Assembly: GCA_024695105.1 (NCBI GenBank)
Contig: JAILIV010000077.1
Coordinates: forward strand, 1 to 38,113
Length of the DNA stretch: 38,113 nt
Origin: Bacilli bacterium
Lineage (GTDB): Bacteria > Bacillota_I > Bacilli_A > RFN20 > CAG-826
Reading direction: 5' to 3'
Within the stretch, counting starts at the first letter, position 1. The number at the start of each line of letters is the position of its first letter. Positions 23,246 to 32,245 of the stretch are shown here, piece after piece. The position numbers were made by a program, and so were the translations under genes. The notes under the pieces are model-generated. The model was given only the letters and a program-made list of their open reading frames with translations, was not told the origin of the DNA and ran no database searches.

Positions 23246-24586
23246 TTAGCGGCGGCCTCCTCCCCTGCCTTCTCCCGGCAAGACACCATCGCGGTAGTCG
23301 CCCAGCTTCTTCGCGCGGGTCGGATGGCGGAGTTTGCGGATGGCCTTGGCCTCGATTTGGCGGATACGCTCACGGGTGACCCCGAATTCACGGCCCACCT
23401 CTTCCAAGGTCCGCGGACGGTTGTCGTCTAGGCCGTAACGGAGGCGCAGGACGCGCTCCTCGCGGTCGGTGAGGTCCTTCATGATCTCGTAGAGCTCTTC
23501 CTTAAGAAGCGACTTGGTCGTGTATTCCTCCGGGGACTGCGCGTCGGAGTCGGCGATGAAGTCGCCTAGACGCGAATCGTCTTCCTCGCCAATCGGGGTC
23601 TCCAGCGAGACGGGTTCCAAGGCGATGCGCTGGATCTCGCGGATGCGCTCAGGCGAAAGGGCCCCTTCCATCTTCTCCGAGATTTCCTCGGCGGTAGGCT
23701 CGCGGCCAAGTTCTTGTACCAACTGACGCTGGACACGGGTCATCTTGTTGATGGTCTCGACCATGTGCACGGGGATGCGTACGGTGCGGGCTTGGTCGGC
23801 GATGGCGCGGGTGATGGCTTGACGGATCCACCAGGTCGCGTAGGTGGAGAACTTAAAGCCTTTGGTGTAGTCGAACTTTTCGACGGCCTTGATAAGACCC
23901 ATGTTGCCTTCTTGGATGAGGTCGAGGAAGTGCATGCCACGCCCCACATAGTGCTTGGCGATGGAGATGACCAACCTAAGGTTGGCGTTGATGAGTTGGT
24001 CTTTGGCCTCCTTGCCATCCAAGATCTCGTCCTCGGTGGCGTCGGGCTTGCTGCCGGCGACGATTCGTTTGGCCAAATCGGTCTCCTCTTGGGCGGTGAG
24101 AAGGTTAACTTTGCCGATTTCCTTGAGGTACATCTTCACGGAGTCGTTGACCTTGACTTCCCCGATGCCGATGTGGGCAAAATCGGTGATGGAGGCCACC
24201 TCTTTCTCTTCATCGGTAAGGTCTTCCTCTTCCTCGGCGTCGATTTCGTCTTCCTCCAACTGACGTTCGGCTTCGGCCTCGTCCATGTTGACGGGGACGT
24301 CCATCTCCATGGCGAGCTCTTCGTCGGATTCCTCGACGGTGTCATCCTCGATTTCGATGCCATTGCGGCGGAAATAGTCGATGATGCCTTCGAAATCCTC
24401 CTCGCTCAAATCGAGGTGGGAGGTTGCCTCCATGACGTCGGCGGTGTTGATGTAGCCCTGCTCCTTCCCTTTTTGGAGGAAGCGTTTCTTGATGGTCTCG
24501 AGCGAGACGATCTCCTCTTCATCGAGATTGGGGATGTCCATCATCTCCAAATCCTCGACGGGATTGTTTTTCTTGGTCTTGGTCAT
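23246..24586 (-). CDS. rpoD: Primary RNA polymerase sigma factor (sigma-A/sigma-70)
   Basis: 446 aa from the ATG at 24586, chosen because AAAGGA is 9 bases upstream and the longer frame runs into dnaG. Region 1.1 is about residues 15-75, followed by a strongly acidic linker (about 80-135). Region 1.2 is [19 protein letters not shown]. Region 2 has [20 protein letters not shown] and [17 protein letters not shown] (-10 recognition). Region 3 starts at [13 protein letters not shown]. Region 4.2 is [20 protein letters not shown] (-35 recognition). The protein extends about 16 residues beyond the usual end with a Gly/Arg tail (GEGRGGGRR). It starts 5 bases after the dnaG stop. Confidence 0.96.
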   Translation of the reverse strand: MTKTKKNNPVEDLEMMDIPNLDEEEIVSLETIKKRFLQKGKEQGYINTADVMEATSHLDLSEEDFEGIIDYFRRNGIEIEDDTVEESDEELAMEMDVPVNMDEAEAERQLEEDEIDAEEEEDLTDEEKEVASITDFAHIGIGEVKVNDSVKMYLKEIGKVNLLTAQEETDLAKRIVAGSKPDATEDEILDGKEAKDQLINANLRLVISIAKHYVGRGMHFLDLIQEGNMGLIKAVEKFDYTKGFKFSTYATWWIRQAITRAIADQARTVRIPVHMVETINKMTRVQRQLVQELGREPTAEEISEKMEGALSPERIREIQRIALEPVSLETPIGEEDDSRLGDFIADSDAQSPEEYTTKSLLKEELYEIMKDLTDREERVLRLRYGLDDNRPRTLEEVGREFGVTRERIRQIEAKAIRKLRHPTRAKKLGDYRDGVLPGEGRGGGRR

Positions 24587-24591
24587 GGCGT

Positions 24592-26418
24592 TTATCCTTT
24601 CTTTTTGGCCTTGCTGGCCCAACGTTGGCGTATTTTGGCGGCGAGTTCCTTGTTCGCCTGGGCCCCGTCTTCGACGGATCCCTCTTCGATGGCGTGCTTG
24701 GCCACCATCTTGTCATGGATGGAGATGGTTTCGTCGGAGAGGATTTGCGCGCAGTCTCCGATGGCTTCCAATGAATAGGCGGGCAAGGTCGCGTCCAAGT
24801 CGATGCTTGCCACCTCGTTTCCGATCTCGTCGCGATTGGGGAATTCGCTGGCGTCGATGAACGCGAGCAACCCACTCAAGTCGACGTCTCCCTCGTGTTG
24901 CATCGCGTACTCCGTCACGAAGTCTGAGATGGTCGTGAGGATCGAACCCGATGGCAAGGCGGTGATGTTCTCCTCGAAATAGTCGATGGCCTCGCGCTTT
25001 TTGAGCATGTAATGCACGATGGCACGCTCGGCGTATTCCAGGCGTGAGAGCAATGGCCTTAGTCCTACCCTTGAAGTAGGCGCGACGACGATGTTCCCTG
25101 AGAACCCCTGCTCATCCGGAGCGGGCTGCGAGGGTGCCTGACGGGCGAATTCCCGAATGGCCTCGGGCTGGTAGCCGGTGGCTTGGGATAGCTTGACGAG
25201 CATGTCCTCGAACTCGATGCCCGCGCCTTTGGTTTTCAGCGTGGGGATGAATATGCCCAGGATCCGTTTTCGCTCGGCGGCATCCTCGATTTTCTTCCCC
25301 TTGGTGTAATAGGCCAGCTGGAAGTCCACGGGATCGACGAGGCGACGCAGTTTCTCTAGCAGCGCCTCTTTTCCGTCTTCCCGGAGGATTTCGTCGGGGT
25401 CGCGCAGATCATCCCCGTAATCCACGATGCGGAAGGGAAGCCGGGCGGCGTTAAGCTCATCGCAAGCCTTTAGCATCGCCTTCTGTCCCGCCTCATCGCC
25501 ATCAAGGCATAGCCTTATCTCGCAATTCAAGCGCTTCAGCAAGGCGATGTGGCGCTCGGTAAGGGCCGTGCCCATAAGCGCGACGGCGTTTGGCACCCCT
25601 GCCTTATCTAAGGCAATGACGTCCATGAACCCTTCGAGCACGTAGCAATAGCCGTCTCGATGAGCCGAACCTACCACGTTGTGGTAGTTATACAGGACGT
25701 TGCGTTTGACGAACAGTGAGTTCTCAGGGGAGTTGATGTATTTGGCGGTCCCGTCATCCCGGATGCGACGAGCGGAGAATCCCACCACTTGCCCATTGGG
25801 GTCGCGGAGGGGGAACATCACCCGCCCCGCGTTGGAATCGCTGGTCGCGGTCCCGCGCATCAGCGCGATGCCGATGTCCTCGATCGCTTTGAGGGAGTGT
25901 CCCTTGGCTTGGAGGTACCTCACGGTCATTTGGCCGTCTAACGGCGCATAGCCGATGCCGTATTTGACGCGGATTTCAGAGGTCAACTCACGGCCATCGA
26001 GGTATTGCCTCGCCTCCGCGCCTTCGGGGATATCGATGGAGTACCGGTAAAAGTCCTGAAGGTCGTTGATGCAGTCGTAGAGCTTTTTCCGTTCGGGATC
26101 GATTTGGATCTTCGGGACATCCGCGACAAGTCGTGGGTCGGAAAAGTTGCATAGTTCGGCGGTCTTGCGCACCGCTTCGGGGAAAGAGATCTTCTCAAAC
26201 TTCTCGACGAACTTGATCGCGTTGCCGCCTGCGCCACAGGCGAAGCATTTAAAAATGCGTTTCTCGGGCGTGATGGTAAGCGACGGATTCGTGTCGTCGT
26301 GAAACGGGCAGACGGCCTTGTAGGCTCTTCCCGCCTTGATCACGGGGATGAAGGAGGACACGACTTTGACGATGTCGGCGTGTTGCAATACCGCGTCAAT
26401 CAAATCTTGGCTATACAT
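24592..26418 (-). CDS. dnaG: DNA primase
   Basis: 608 aa. Makes RNA primers at the replication fork. The N-terminal CHC2 zinc finger is [11 protein letters not shown] then [10 protein letters not shown]. The RNA polymerase domain follows, with Toprim motifs [14 protein letters not shown] and [10 protein letters not shown]. The C-terminal helicase-binding domain is rich in Ala, Glu and Leu and ends with a basic tail (ASKAKKKG). The ATG has AAAGGAGGA 4 bases upstream. dnaG-rpoD-trmK is the classical macromolecular synthesis operon without rpsU. Confidence 0.96.
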   Translation of the reverse strand: MYSQDLIDAVLQHADIVKVVSSFIPVIKAGRAYKAVCPFHDDTNPSLTITPEKRIFKCFACGAGGNAIKFVEKFEKISFPEAVRKTAELCNFSDPRLVADVPKIQIDPERKKLYDCINDLQDFYRYSIDIPEGAEARQYLDGRELTSEIRVKYGIGYAPLDGQMTVRYLQAKGHSLKAIEDIGIALMRGTATSDSNAGRVMFPLRDPNGQVVGFSARRIRDDGTAKYINSPENSLFVKRNVLYNYHNVVGSAHRDGYCYVLEGFMDVIALDKAGVPNAVALMGTALTERHIALLKRLNCEIRLCLDGDEAGQKAMLKACDELNAARLPFRIVDYGDDLRDPDEILREDGKEALLEKLRRLVDPVDFQLAYYTKGKKIEDAAERKRILGIFIPTLKTKGAGIEFEDMLVKLSQATGYQPEAIREFARQAPSQPAPDEQGFSGNIVVAPTSRVGLRPLLSRLEYAERAIVHYMLKKREAIDYFEENITALPSGSILTTISDFVTEYAMQHEGDVDLSGLLAFIDASEFPNRDEIGNEVASIDLDATLPAYSLEAIGDCAQILSDETISIHDKMVAKHAIEEGSVEDGAQANKELAAKIRQRWASKAKKKG

Positions 26419-26431
26419 AGTCCTCCTTTCC

Positions 26432-26444
26432 TATACTAAGTATA
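26432..26444 (-). promoter_or_regulatory. dnaG promoter -10 within an inverted repeat
   Basis: TATACT (26444-26439, minus strand) is the left arm of TATACT T AGTATA. Predicted start near 26432 gives a leader of about 14 bases that is almost only the ribosome binding site. The right arm covers the start point, so the dyad could be an operator. Confidence 0.45.
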
Positions 26445-26479
26445 ATCTACTAATTCAATACTAGTCTTTTACCAGAGTA

Positions 26480-27865
26480 TTACTTGTCACACGCCTTTTC
26501 CAAATAGGCGAGAACTTCGTCGATGGGCAGGCGGATTTGGCTCATGGAATCGCGTTCGCGGATCGTGACGGTGCCATCTTCCACGGTCTGGAAGTCGATG
26601 GTCACGCAGAAAGGCGTGCCGATTTCGTCCTGGCGGCGGTAACGTTTGCCGATGGATCCCGTCTCGTCATAGGTGACGCAAAGGCGCTTATTGAGTGAGG
26701 CCAGGACCTCCAAGGCTTTCTCGGAAAGCTTCTTCGACAAGGGCAAGACGGCCGCTTTATAGGGCGCGAGCGCGGGCGAAAGACGAAGCACGGTGCGCTG
26801 GTCCCCTCCTTCGAGGTCTTCGACGTCATATGCATCCACCAAGGCCATGAGCATCAAACGGTCCAAACCCATGGACGGCTCGATGCAATACGGCACATAA
26901 CGCTCGTTGGTGTCCGGATCGAAATAGGTCAGGTCGCCCTTGGAATATTCCTGATGGCGGTTGAGATCATAGTCCGTGCGATCCGCGATGCCGAGGATCT
27001 CTCCCCAACCAATGGTTGGGAAATCGTATTCCACGTCGGTCGTGGCCTTGGAATAGAAGGCAAGTTCCGCGGGTTCGTGGTCGCGGTAACGGAGGTTACT
27101 CTCCTTGATGCCGAGGGATTCGACGAACTTGAGGCAATAGTCCTTCCAATAGGAGAACCACTCCAAGTCGGTTCCGGGCTTGCAGAAGAACTCCATCTCC
27201 AACTGTTCGAACTCGCGGGTACGGAACGTGAAGTTCCCCGGGGTGATCTCGTTACGGAAGCTCTTGCCGGCGTTGCAGATGCCGAAGGGAAGTTTCCTGC
27301 GGGTGACGCGCTGGACGTTACGGAAGTTCACGAAGACGCCTTGGGCCGTTTCCGGGCGAAGGTAGACCGTGGAAGTCGGCGTGTCGTCCTCAAAGACGCC
27401 CAAATGGGTCTTGAACATCATGTTGAATTTGCGGATCGGCGTGAAGTCGGATTTGCCACAGACGGGGCACACCACGTGATTCTCCGCGATGAAGGCATCC
27501 ATCGCGGCGTAATCCATGCCATCGACATCCACGTCGGGGAATTGCCCATGGATCAGGTTATCCGCGCGGTGGCGTGCTTTGCACGACTTGCAGTCCACCA
27601 TCGGGTCGTTGAAGGTGGAAACGTGGCCGGTGGCCTCCCAAACGCGGGAGTTCATCAAGATGGCGGAATCGATGCCGACGTTGGTGGGCGATTCCTGCAC
27701 GAACTTCCTCCACCACAGGTCCTTGACATTACGCTTCAACTCGGCGCCTAGAGGGCCATAGTCCCACGTATTGGAAAGCCCGCCGTAGATCGCGGATCCT
27801 TGGAACACGTAGCCGGTGTTTTGGAGATGTTGGGTGATCGTTTCGAAATCGAATTTGTTTGCCAT
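26480..27865 (-). CDS. glyS: Glycine--tRNA ligase, dimeric one-chain type
   Basis: 461 aa from the ATG at 27865 (GAGGT 7 bases upstream). Class II synthetase of the alpha2 type, not the alpha2beta2 GlyQ/GlyS pair of Bacillus. N-terminal FETITQHLQNTGYVFQGSAIYGG and DYGPLGAELKRN; zinc-site cysteines CKSCKARH and CPVCGKSDF; class II motif 2 FRNEITPGNFTFRTREFEQLEMEFF; motif 3 EPSMGLDRLMLM. The anticodon-binding domain starts at APYKAAVLPLSKK. The gene keeps the position recO-gly-dnaG found in Bacilli. No T-box is present in the short leader; two mutually exclusive small hairpins (GCAC TTT GTGC and TTGTGC gtaat GCGCAA) can form there. Confidence 0.95.
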   Translation of the reverse strand: MANKFDFETITQHLQNTGYVFQGSAIYGGLSNTWDYGPLGAELKRNVKDLWWRKFVQESPTNVGIDSAILMNSRVWEATGHVSTFNDPMVDCKSCKARHRADNLIHGQFPDVDVDGMDYAAMDAFIAENHVVCPVCGKSDFTPIRKFNMMFKTHLGVFEDDTPTSTVYLRPETAQGVFVNFRNVQRVTRRKLPFGICNAGKSFRNEITPGNFTFRTREFEQLEMEFFCKPGTDLEWFSYWKDYCLKFVESLGIKESNLRYRDHEPAELAFYSKATTDVEYDFPTIGWGEILGIADRTDYDLNRHQEYSKGDLTYFDPDTNERYVPYCIEPSMGLDRLMLMALVDAYDVEDLEGGDQRTVLRLSPALAPYKAAVLPLSKKLSEKALEVLASLNKRLCVTYDETGSIGKRYRRQDEIGTPFCVTIDFQTVEDGTVTIRERDSMSQIRLPIDEVLAYLEKACDK

Positions 27866-27915
27866 GGGAATGACCTCGGATGAATGGGTTTGCGCATTAC
27901 GCACAAAGTGCGAAA

Positions 27916-27944
27916 AGTATCCCCTTATATAGGAAACCTGTCAA
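27916..27944 (-). promoter_or_regulatory. glyS promoter
   Basis: TTGACA (27944-27939), 17-base spacer, GATACT (27921-27916). Perfect -35 and a 4/6 -10. Start near 27909, leader of about 44 bases. Confidence 0.65.
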
Positions 27945-27972
27945 CCCTCAATAAGTGAACATATCAAATTAT

Positions 27973-27988
27973 ATAGGGTAAACCCTAT
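27973..27988. repeat. Inverted repeat between recO and glyS
   Basis: ATAGGGT AA ACCCTAT, 7-base arms with a 2-base centre. On the minus strand it is followed by ATAATTTG, so a TATAAT overlaps its end. No U-tract follows, so it looks more like an operator with a second -10 than a terminator of the recO operon. Confidence 0.5.
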
Positions 27989-27997
27989 CCACGAAAA

Positions 27998-28732
27998 CTA
28001 AGCGCGAAATATCGGCGACAAAGCCTTTAATCGGACCCCGCTTTGCTCTTCCACGTGCGTCAACAATGCGCGGAGCACCCCGGGAACGTCCTCTTTGGGG
28101 TAGGTTACTCGGCGCAGGTCCTCCAAAGGGCAAAGGAAGGAATGGTATAGGATGCGGAGTTCCCCTTTTGGCGTGGGCAACGCCTCCACCGGCCCCATGC
28201 ATTCGGTGCAGACGAAGCCGCCTTGCACCAAGGAAAGCGATCCGATGGGTCTGCGTTCCCCGCAAACGACGCACCGCTCCACCTCTAATCCGTATCCGCC
28301 GATCTTCGCGGCGCGCGACAAGAACATGATGGCGACGCTATAAGGGTCCGCGTTTTGCTCCAACGCCTCTAGCGAAGCTTCCAGTAACGGGTATAAGGCA
28401 GGGCCATCCTCTGGGTTCACGGCTTTGAGGCAGTATTCCAGCAGCAACTGGGCCACCAGCATCCCCTCCAATCCCCCTGCGGGGGCGTAAAGATGCCGTA
28501 TGCGCCCTTCTTTGAGGGTGAGGGCACCCGAACCCGAGACGGTCAGAAGAAAGGCGCTACGGGCCAATTCCTGGCCGCTGGAAGCCGTTGGCGACCCCAT
28601 CTTGAAAGCGCCATGGGCGTAAAAGGAGAAGAAACCGTCCTTCCCGAGGCAACGCACCATCGCGTCGCGCTCCTTCTGGGGGATGCGGGAAAGGACGATG
28701 GCCTCGCGTTCCTCGATCTTAGCGGTCGCCAT
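27998..28732 (-). CDS. recO: DNA repair protein RecO
   Basis: 244 aa. RecO loads RecA with RecR and RecF in recombination repair. The N-terminal OB fold includes EAIVLSRIPQKERDAMVRCLGKDGFFSFYAHGA. A zinc site is seen in CVVCGERRP and later FVCTEC. The start overlaps the era stop by 14 bases and has no visible ribosome binding site, so translation is probably coupled to era. Last gene of ybeY-cdd-era-recO. Confidence 0.92.
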   Translation of the reverse strand: MATAKIEEREAIVLSRIPQKERDAMVRCLGKDGFFSFYAHGAFKMGSPTASSGQELARSAFLLTVSGSGALTLKEGRIRHLYAPAGGLEGMLVAQLLLEYCLKAVNPEDGPALYPLLEASLEALEQNADPYSVAIMFLSRAAKIGGYGLEVERCVVCGERRPIGSLSLVQGGFVCTECMGPVEALPTPKGELRILYHSFLCPLEDLRRVTYPKEDVPGVLRALLTHVEEQSGVRLKALSPIFRA

Positions 28733-29600
28733 AGCCGATGTATTGGAGCGCCTTGGGCGAATCCCTCCACCCTGGCTCGACCTTGACGGTCAGCTTTAAG
28801 GTGGCGATATGGGTCTTCCACATGCGCTGAAGTTCGGTTTTCGCGGCCACTTTGATCTTCTCGATCATCTGCCCGCCTTTGCCAATGACGATGCCCTTGT
28901 GGTTCTCCTTGTCGAGGATGATCGTCGCGAAAAGGTGGATTCCGTCCTCCTTTTCTTTGAGGGAGTCCACCACCACCGCGGAGCTATGCGGGATTTCGTC
29001 GCGCAGGAAATGCAGCATCTTCTCGCGGATGACTTCCTTGGCTTGGTAGGACTGGTCTTTGTCGGTGATCATGTCGGTGGGATAAAACGGCATGTCCCCA
29101 CTCAAAAGGGGGATGACCGCCTCCTTGATTTCCTTCAGGCCGAAGTTTTCCTTGAAACTGGCTTCCAAAACCAACGCGTTGGGGTAATGCTCGCAAAGCG
29201 TTTGGATCTTATCTTCCCCGATCTCGGGACGGATTAAATCGATCTTGTTAAGCACGAAGATGCGCGGGGCGTCGGAGGAAATGGAGTCAATGATACGGAA
29301 ATCGGGGTCCATGTCCTTTTCGGAAGCGTCGAGGATATAGACGATCGCGTCGACGTCGCGGGAAGAGGAAAAGGCGCTGCGGCGCATATGGGAGTCCAGT
29401 TTCCGTTCCCCTTGGTGGATGCCCGGGGTGTCCACGAAGACGATTTGGAGGTCCTTTTCTTCGTAGATGCCCGAAATCGCGTCCCGGGTGGTCTGGGCTT
29501 TCGGGGAGACAATGGACACCTTCTTGCTAAGCAAGGCGTTCAATAAGGTGGATTTGCCGACGTTGGGTCGGCCCATGATGGCGACGAATCCGGATCTCAT
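28719..29600 (-). CDS. era: GTPase Era
   Basis: 293 aa. Binds the 3' end of 16S rRNA and helps 30S assembly. GTPase motifs: G1 GRPNVGKST, G3 DTPGIHQGE, G4 NKIDL, G5 region VLEASFKENFGLKEI. The C-terminal KH domain has KGIVIGKGGQMIEKIKVAAKTELQRM. The ATG overlaps the cdd stop (ATGA). The binding of the 16S tail by Era is notable here because several genes in the window seem to lack Shine-Dalgarno sites. Confidence 0.96.
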   Translation of the reverse strand: MRSGFVAIMGRPNVGKSTLLNALLSKKVSIVSPKAQTTRDAISGIYEEKDLQIVFVDTPGIHQGERKLDSHMRRSAFSSSRDVDAIVYILDASEKDMDPDFRIIDSISSDAPRIFVLNKIDLIRPEIGEDKIQTLCEHYPNALVLEASFKENFGLKEIKEAVIPLLSGDMPFYPTDMITDKDQSYQAKEVIREKMLHFLRDEIPHSSAVVVDSLKEKEDGIHLFATIILDKENHKGIVIGKGGQMIEKIKVAAKTELQRMWKTHIATLKLTVKVEPGWRDSPKALQYIGYGDR

Positions 29601-29998
29601 AGGTCGTGTCCGTCGAAGGCAAAGGGAAGCAATTCGGTGGCGTTGGTGGTCATCCTTGCCCCACTAAGGTTGGCCAAATAGATTGGGGCCTCATGCGGGA
29701 ATAATTCATGGATCACCTGACGGCATGCCCCACAGGGGGAGCAGGGTCCCTCGGTGTCGGCGACGATGGCCAAAGCCAAGAAATCGTCACGGCCTTTGCC
29801 GTCCATCATCGCGTTGTAAAGCGCGTTGCGCTCCGCGCACATGCAAAGCGGGAACGAGGAGTTCTCGATGTTGGCGCCGATGTAGACGCTGCCATCGCGG
29901 CAAAGTACCGCGGCCCCCACCGCAAAGCGGGAGTATGGGCTATAGGACCTCTCCCTCGCGGAGATGGCCACCTCAATCAATTCCTCACGTCCAATCAT
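29597..29998 (-). CDS. cdd: Cytidine deaminase
   Basis: 133 aa, the homotetrameric small type. Zinc and catalytic residues are in MCAERNALYNAM (Cys and catalytic Glu) and GPCSPCGACRQVI (two cysteines). Deaminates cytidine and deoxycytidine to uridines for pyrimidine salvage. Strong ribosome binding site AAGGAGGA 6 bases before the ATG; the ATG overlaps the ybeY stop (ATGA). Confidence 0.95.
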   Translation of the reverse strand: MIGREELIEVAISARERSYSPYSRFAVGAAVLCRDGSVYIGANIENSSFPLCMCAERNALYNAMMDGKGRDDFLALAIVADTEGPCSPCGACRQVIHELFPHEAPIYLANLSGARMTTNATELLPFAFDGHDL

Positions 29999-30459
29999 GG
30001 GTTCTCCTCCTTATGGATGCGCAATATCTCTTCCTGAAGCGGGAACATCACGTCCTCGTCTTCCTTTTTCATGTGGTCGTATCCAAGCAAATGAAGCAGT
30101 CCGTGGACGAACAGGAACTGCAACTCGCGTTCATCGGTATTGCCGATCTCCTTGGCCTGTTCTAACGCCCTAGGGACGCAGATGAACACTTCCCCTAGGA
30201 TCCGGGGAACGTCCCCTTGGATGCGGCCAAGGTCGGAATCGTCGTCGTTGAAGGCGAAGCTGATGACGTCGGTGACGCGGTCGATGTTCCGATAGTCGCG
30301 GTTGATTTCCCGGATTTGCTTTTCGTTCACCAAGGAAACGTCCACTTCGTAATTCTCCTTCACGCCCAAATGACGGAAAGCGACCTCCATTAAGGAGGCA
30401 TAGGTTCGTTCTAACCCGTCGTAACGGGGATCAAGGGAATTGTCGAAGCAAAGTTCCAT
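29995..30459 (-). CDS. ybeY: Endoribonuclease YbeY
   Basis: 154 aa from the ATG at 30459. Zinc-dependent RNase used in rRNA maturation and ribosome quality control. The signature HGLLHLLGYDH (H3xH5x type) is near the C-terminus; the conserved Arg region is RNIDRVTDVISFAF. A TATATT (30480-30475) 15 bases before the ATG is the likely -10, so the leader would be only about 8 bases and has no ribosome binding site. First gene of the operon; dgkA, which follows ybeY in B. subtilis, is absent. Confidence 0.94.
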   Translation of the reverse strand: MELCFDNSLDPRYDGLERTYASLMEVAFRHLGVKENYEVDVSLVNEKQIREINRDYRNIDRVTDVISFAFNDDDSDLGRIQGDVPRILGEVFICVPRALEQAKEIGNTDERELQFLFVHGLLHLLGYDHMKKEDEDVMFPLQEEILRIHKEENP

Positions 30460-30474
30460 ATTCGTGGCAGCGAA

Positions 30475-30480
30475 AATATA
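30475..30480 (-). promoter_or_regulatory. Probable ybeY -10 element
   Basis: TATATT 15 bases before the ATG. Gives a very short leader. Confidence 0.4.
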
Positions 30481-30509
30481 CCACACGCCCACGCAAGGGG
30501 CAAACGAGC

Positions 30510-30941
30510 CTAAGACGAAGACCCGCCCGAATTGAAGAGACGGTCTTGCTCGTGCAAAAGGGCCATCAGCTCTTTGGCGGTACCCGCCCGCATCGCTTCT
30601 ATTTCCACGTAGGCCCCTAGGTCGCTGGCTTCCCCAAGCACATACTCAAGCATTTCGTCGTATTCAGACAGCAATACCAAGCGCATCTCCAGTAGGCGGT
30701 CCCCCACCTTGGTCTCATCGCACGCGAAAAAATCCTTGAGCAAGATGACTTGGCGCTGGTTCGATTTCTCCATCAAGGCCAATAAGGCGGGTGGCAATTG
30801 TTCTTGCGGAAAAGCGGAGAATGCGTCCGTCACCATTTGGGCCAAACCCCTTAGCTTCGGCGCGAAAAGATGGAATACCTTTCGCGGGAGATTCTCCTTC
30901 CCGCCCGATAGAATCACTGCCAATGCGTAAACCTCTTCCAT
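30510..30941 (-). CDS. Protein of unknown function next to the C39 membrane protein
   Basis: 143 aa from the ATG at 30941, preceded by AGAGGA 6 bases upstream. I do not recognise the family. It is mostly helical, with a hydrophobic start VYALAVILSGG, a helix LRGLAQMVTDAF, and a Ser/Gly end (SGGSSS). The Gly-Gly at 13-14 could be a double-glycine processing site for the C39 peptidase encoded 16 bases upstream, but the usual leader spacing of hydrophobic residues fits only in part. A TATAAT overlapping the stop codon of the C39 gene could give it its own transcript. Confidence 0.7.
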   Translation of the reverse strand: MEEVYALAVILSGGKENLPRKVFHLFAPKLRGLAQMVTDAFSAFPQEQLPPALLALMEKSNQRQVILLKDFFACDETKVGDRLLEMRLVLLSEYDEMLEYVLGEASDLGAYVEIEAMRAGTAKELMALLHEQDRLFNSGGSSS

Positions 30942-30956
30942 GGGATCCTCTTGGTA

Positions 30957-30962
30957 ATTATA
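30957..30962 (-). promoter_or_regulatory. -10 element overlapping the stop codon of the C39 gene
   Basis: TATAAT includes the TAA stop of the upstream gene and lies 15 bases before the ATG at 30941. Confidence 0.45.
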
Positions 30963-32178
30963 CCTTATGGCTCCCCACTTTGGACGCGACATGCAGAAGA
31001 AAGTACGGTTCCTCGCGCTTTCTTTCGTTTAAGGCATCGGGGCTTTGGAGCAATTTATCCGCTTCGAAGGTAAGCACGAGCGTGCCGAGTAGATAAAACA
31101 AAAACATCTGCCCGCCCATTTTCCCCTGGAACAGGCAAAAGACGATGGCGAGAGTCAGGCAAAACGACACCAAAGCCGCGTTCCACCCCCATAACGCCAT
31201 CCCATAACGCTCCCCCGCCTTGCGAAGATCAGCCCTAAGTTTCCTCCGCTCCTCGGGGCGTTCTTGGGCGGAAAGGTAAGTGGACTCCTTCGCTATCGCC
31301 TCTAAGGAAAAACGCCTTAACGCGTTGTGGAAGCAAAGCCTGCCGGCCAGGCATAAAAGCACCGCGCACCCGCAGCATCCCGCAAGGTAAATGTCCCGGA
31401 AACAAAGGAAGATAAGGGCCGCCCCCAGGGAGAGCGCGCGACCAAGAACGTCGCTCCCAGATAGGAAGACGGCCCTTTTATAGGCATGGTAATGGACGAA
31501 GGATTCCCTTCTGCGCGTGAGGTCCTCCTCGTCCACCCCATCCATATAAACGTCGTCGAACCGCCCCATCGCCGCCAGCATGAACCCTTTGCCGGCCAGC
31601 GATAGGACAAGGCTCAATAGCATGCTTCCCATCCCGACGGCAAAAGGGAGGGGAGCGTCGAGGGAAAGCACGCCAAACGTCGCCGAAGCGACGGTGAGGA
31701 TGGCAAGGACGTCGGGGAGAAGAACGCCTCCGCCGCGCTTTGGCCTGCACCAGAACGTTGCGGACTCCCCTTTTGCCCCATCATAGCCCTCCACCGCCAA
31801 GAAGCGTCCCGTCCACAAAGGGAGCAGTTCATCCAGACGTACCGTTCGCTTGCCCACGACCGGATCCAGTAACACGAACCGCTCCCCCTGTCGGGAGGCA
31901 CACAAGACCATGTGTAGCCCATGGCCTTGGCGGAGCAAGAGCAATAGTGGAGCGCCGGAGAAGGAAGCTATTTCCTCCTTCTTCGGTGCCTCGTATCCGC
32001 ACAAGGCCAGACCTGCGGAGTCCGCATAGGCGATCAATGTGGCAAGGTCAGGCGCCCTATCGACAAGTGGCTCCGCCAAAAGGGCAAAGCGTTTCGACTT
32101 GGACGCGACGATCAACGCCATCTTGATGCAGGCGAATCCACAGCCGTGTTCCTGCGCTTGGTAAACGAGGTTCCTCAC
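30958..32178 (-). CDS. C39 peptidase-like membrane protein lacking the ABC ATPase domain
   Basis: 406 aa, GTG start. Residues 1 to about 130 match peptidase C39: Gln7 and Cys13 in the QAQEHGCGFAC segment, His89 in GHGLHMVLC, Asp105 in LLDPVVGK. In bacteriocin exporters (PCAT proteins) this domain cuts leaders after Gly-Gly. Then come about six membrane segments in three pairs (about 152-205, 245-285, 335-385) separated by charged cytosolic loops, as in an ABC exporter. The protein stops there: no Walker A, no LSGGQ. About 300 residues of ATPase are missing compared with PCAT proteins, and there is no pseudogene remnant downstream. The start has TATATA 5 bases upstream and no usable ribosome binding site. 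Confidence 0.8.
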   Translation of the reverse strand: MRNLVYQAQEHGCGFACIKMALIVASKSKRFALLAEPLVDRAPDLATLIAYADSAGLALCGYEAPKKEEIASFSGAPLLLLLRQGHGLHMVLCASRQGERFVLLDPVVGKRTVRLDELLPLWTGRFLAVEGYDGAKGESATFWCRPKRGGGVLLPDVLAILTVASATFGVLSLDAPLPFAVGMGSMLLSLVLSLAGKGFMLAAMGRFDDVYMDGVDEEDLTRRRESFVHYHAYKRAVFLSGSDVLGRALSLGAALIFLCFRDIYLAGCCGCAVLLCLAGRLCFHNALRRFSLEAIAKESTYLSAQERPEERRKLRADLRKAGERYGMALWGWNAALVSFCLTLAIVFCLFQGKMGGQMFLFYLLGTLVLTFEADKLLQSPDALNERKREEPYFLLHVASKVGSHKV

Positions 32179-32183
32179 ACCCC

Positions 32184-32189
32184 TATATA
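32184..32189 (-). promoter_or_regulatory. -10 element of a probable leaderless promoter for the C39 gene
   Basis: TATATA, then GGGGT, then the GTG start at 32178. The G-run is too close to act as a ribosome binding site. Confidence 0.4.
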
Positions 32190-32245
32190 CGGCCGAAAAA
32201 CGGAAGTGGCGAAAAAAGATGAAAAATCCAACGAAAAGAAGTTTC

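Noticed and set aside
27866-27915. T-box riboswitch in front of glyS.
   Set aside because: The leader is only about 44 bases and has no T-box consensus or terminator/antiterminator pair.
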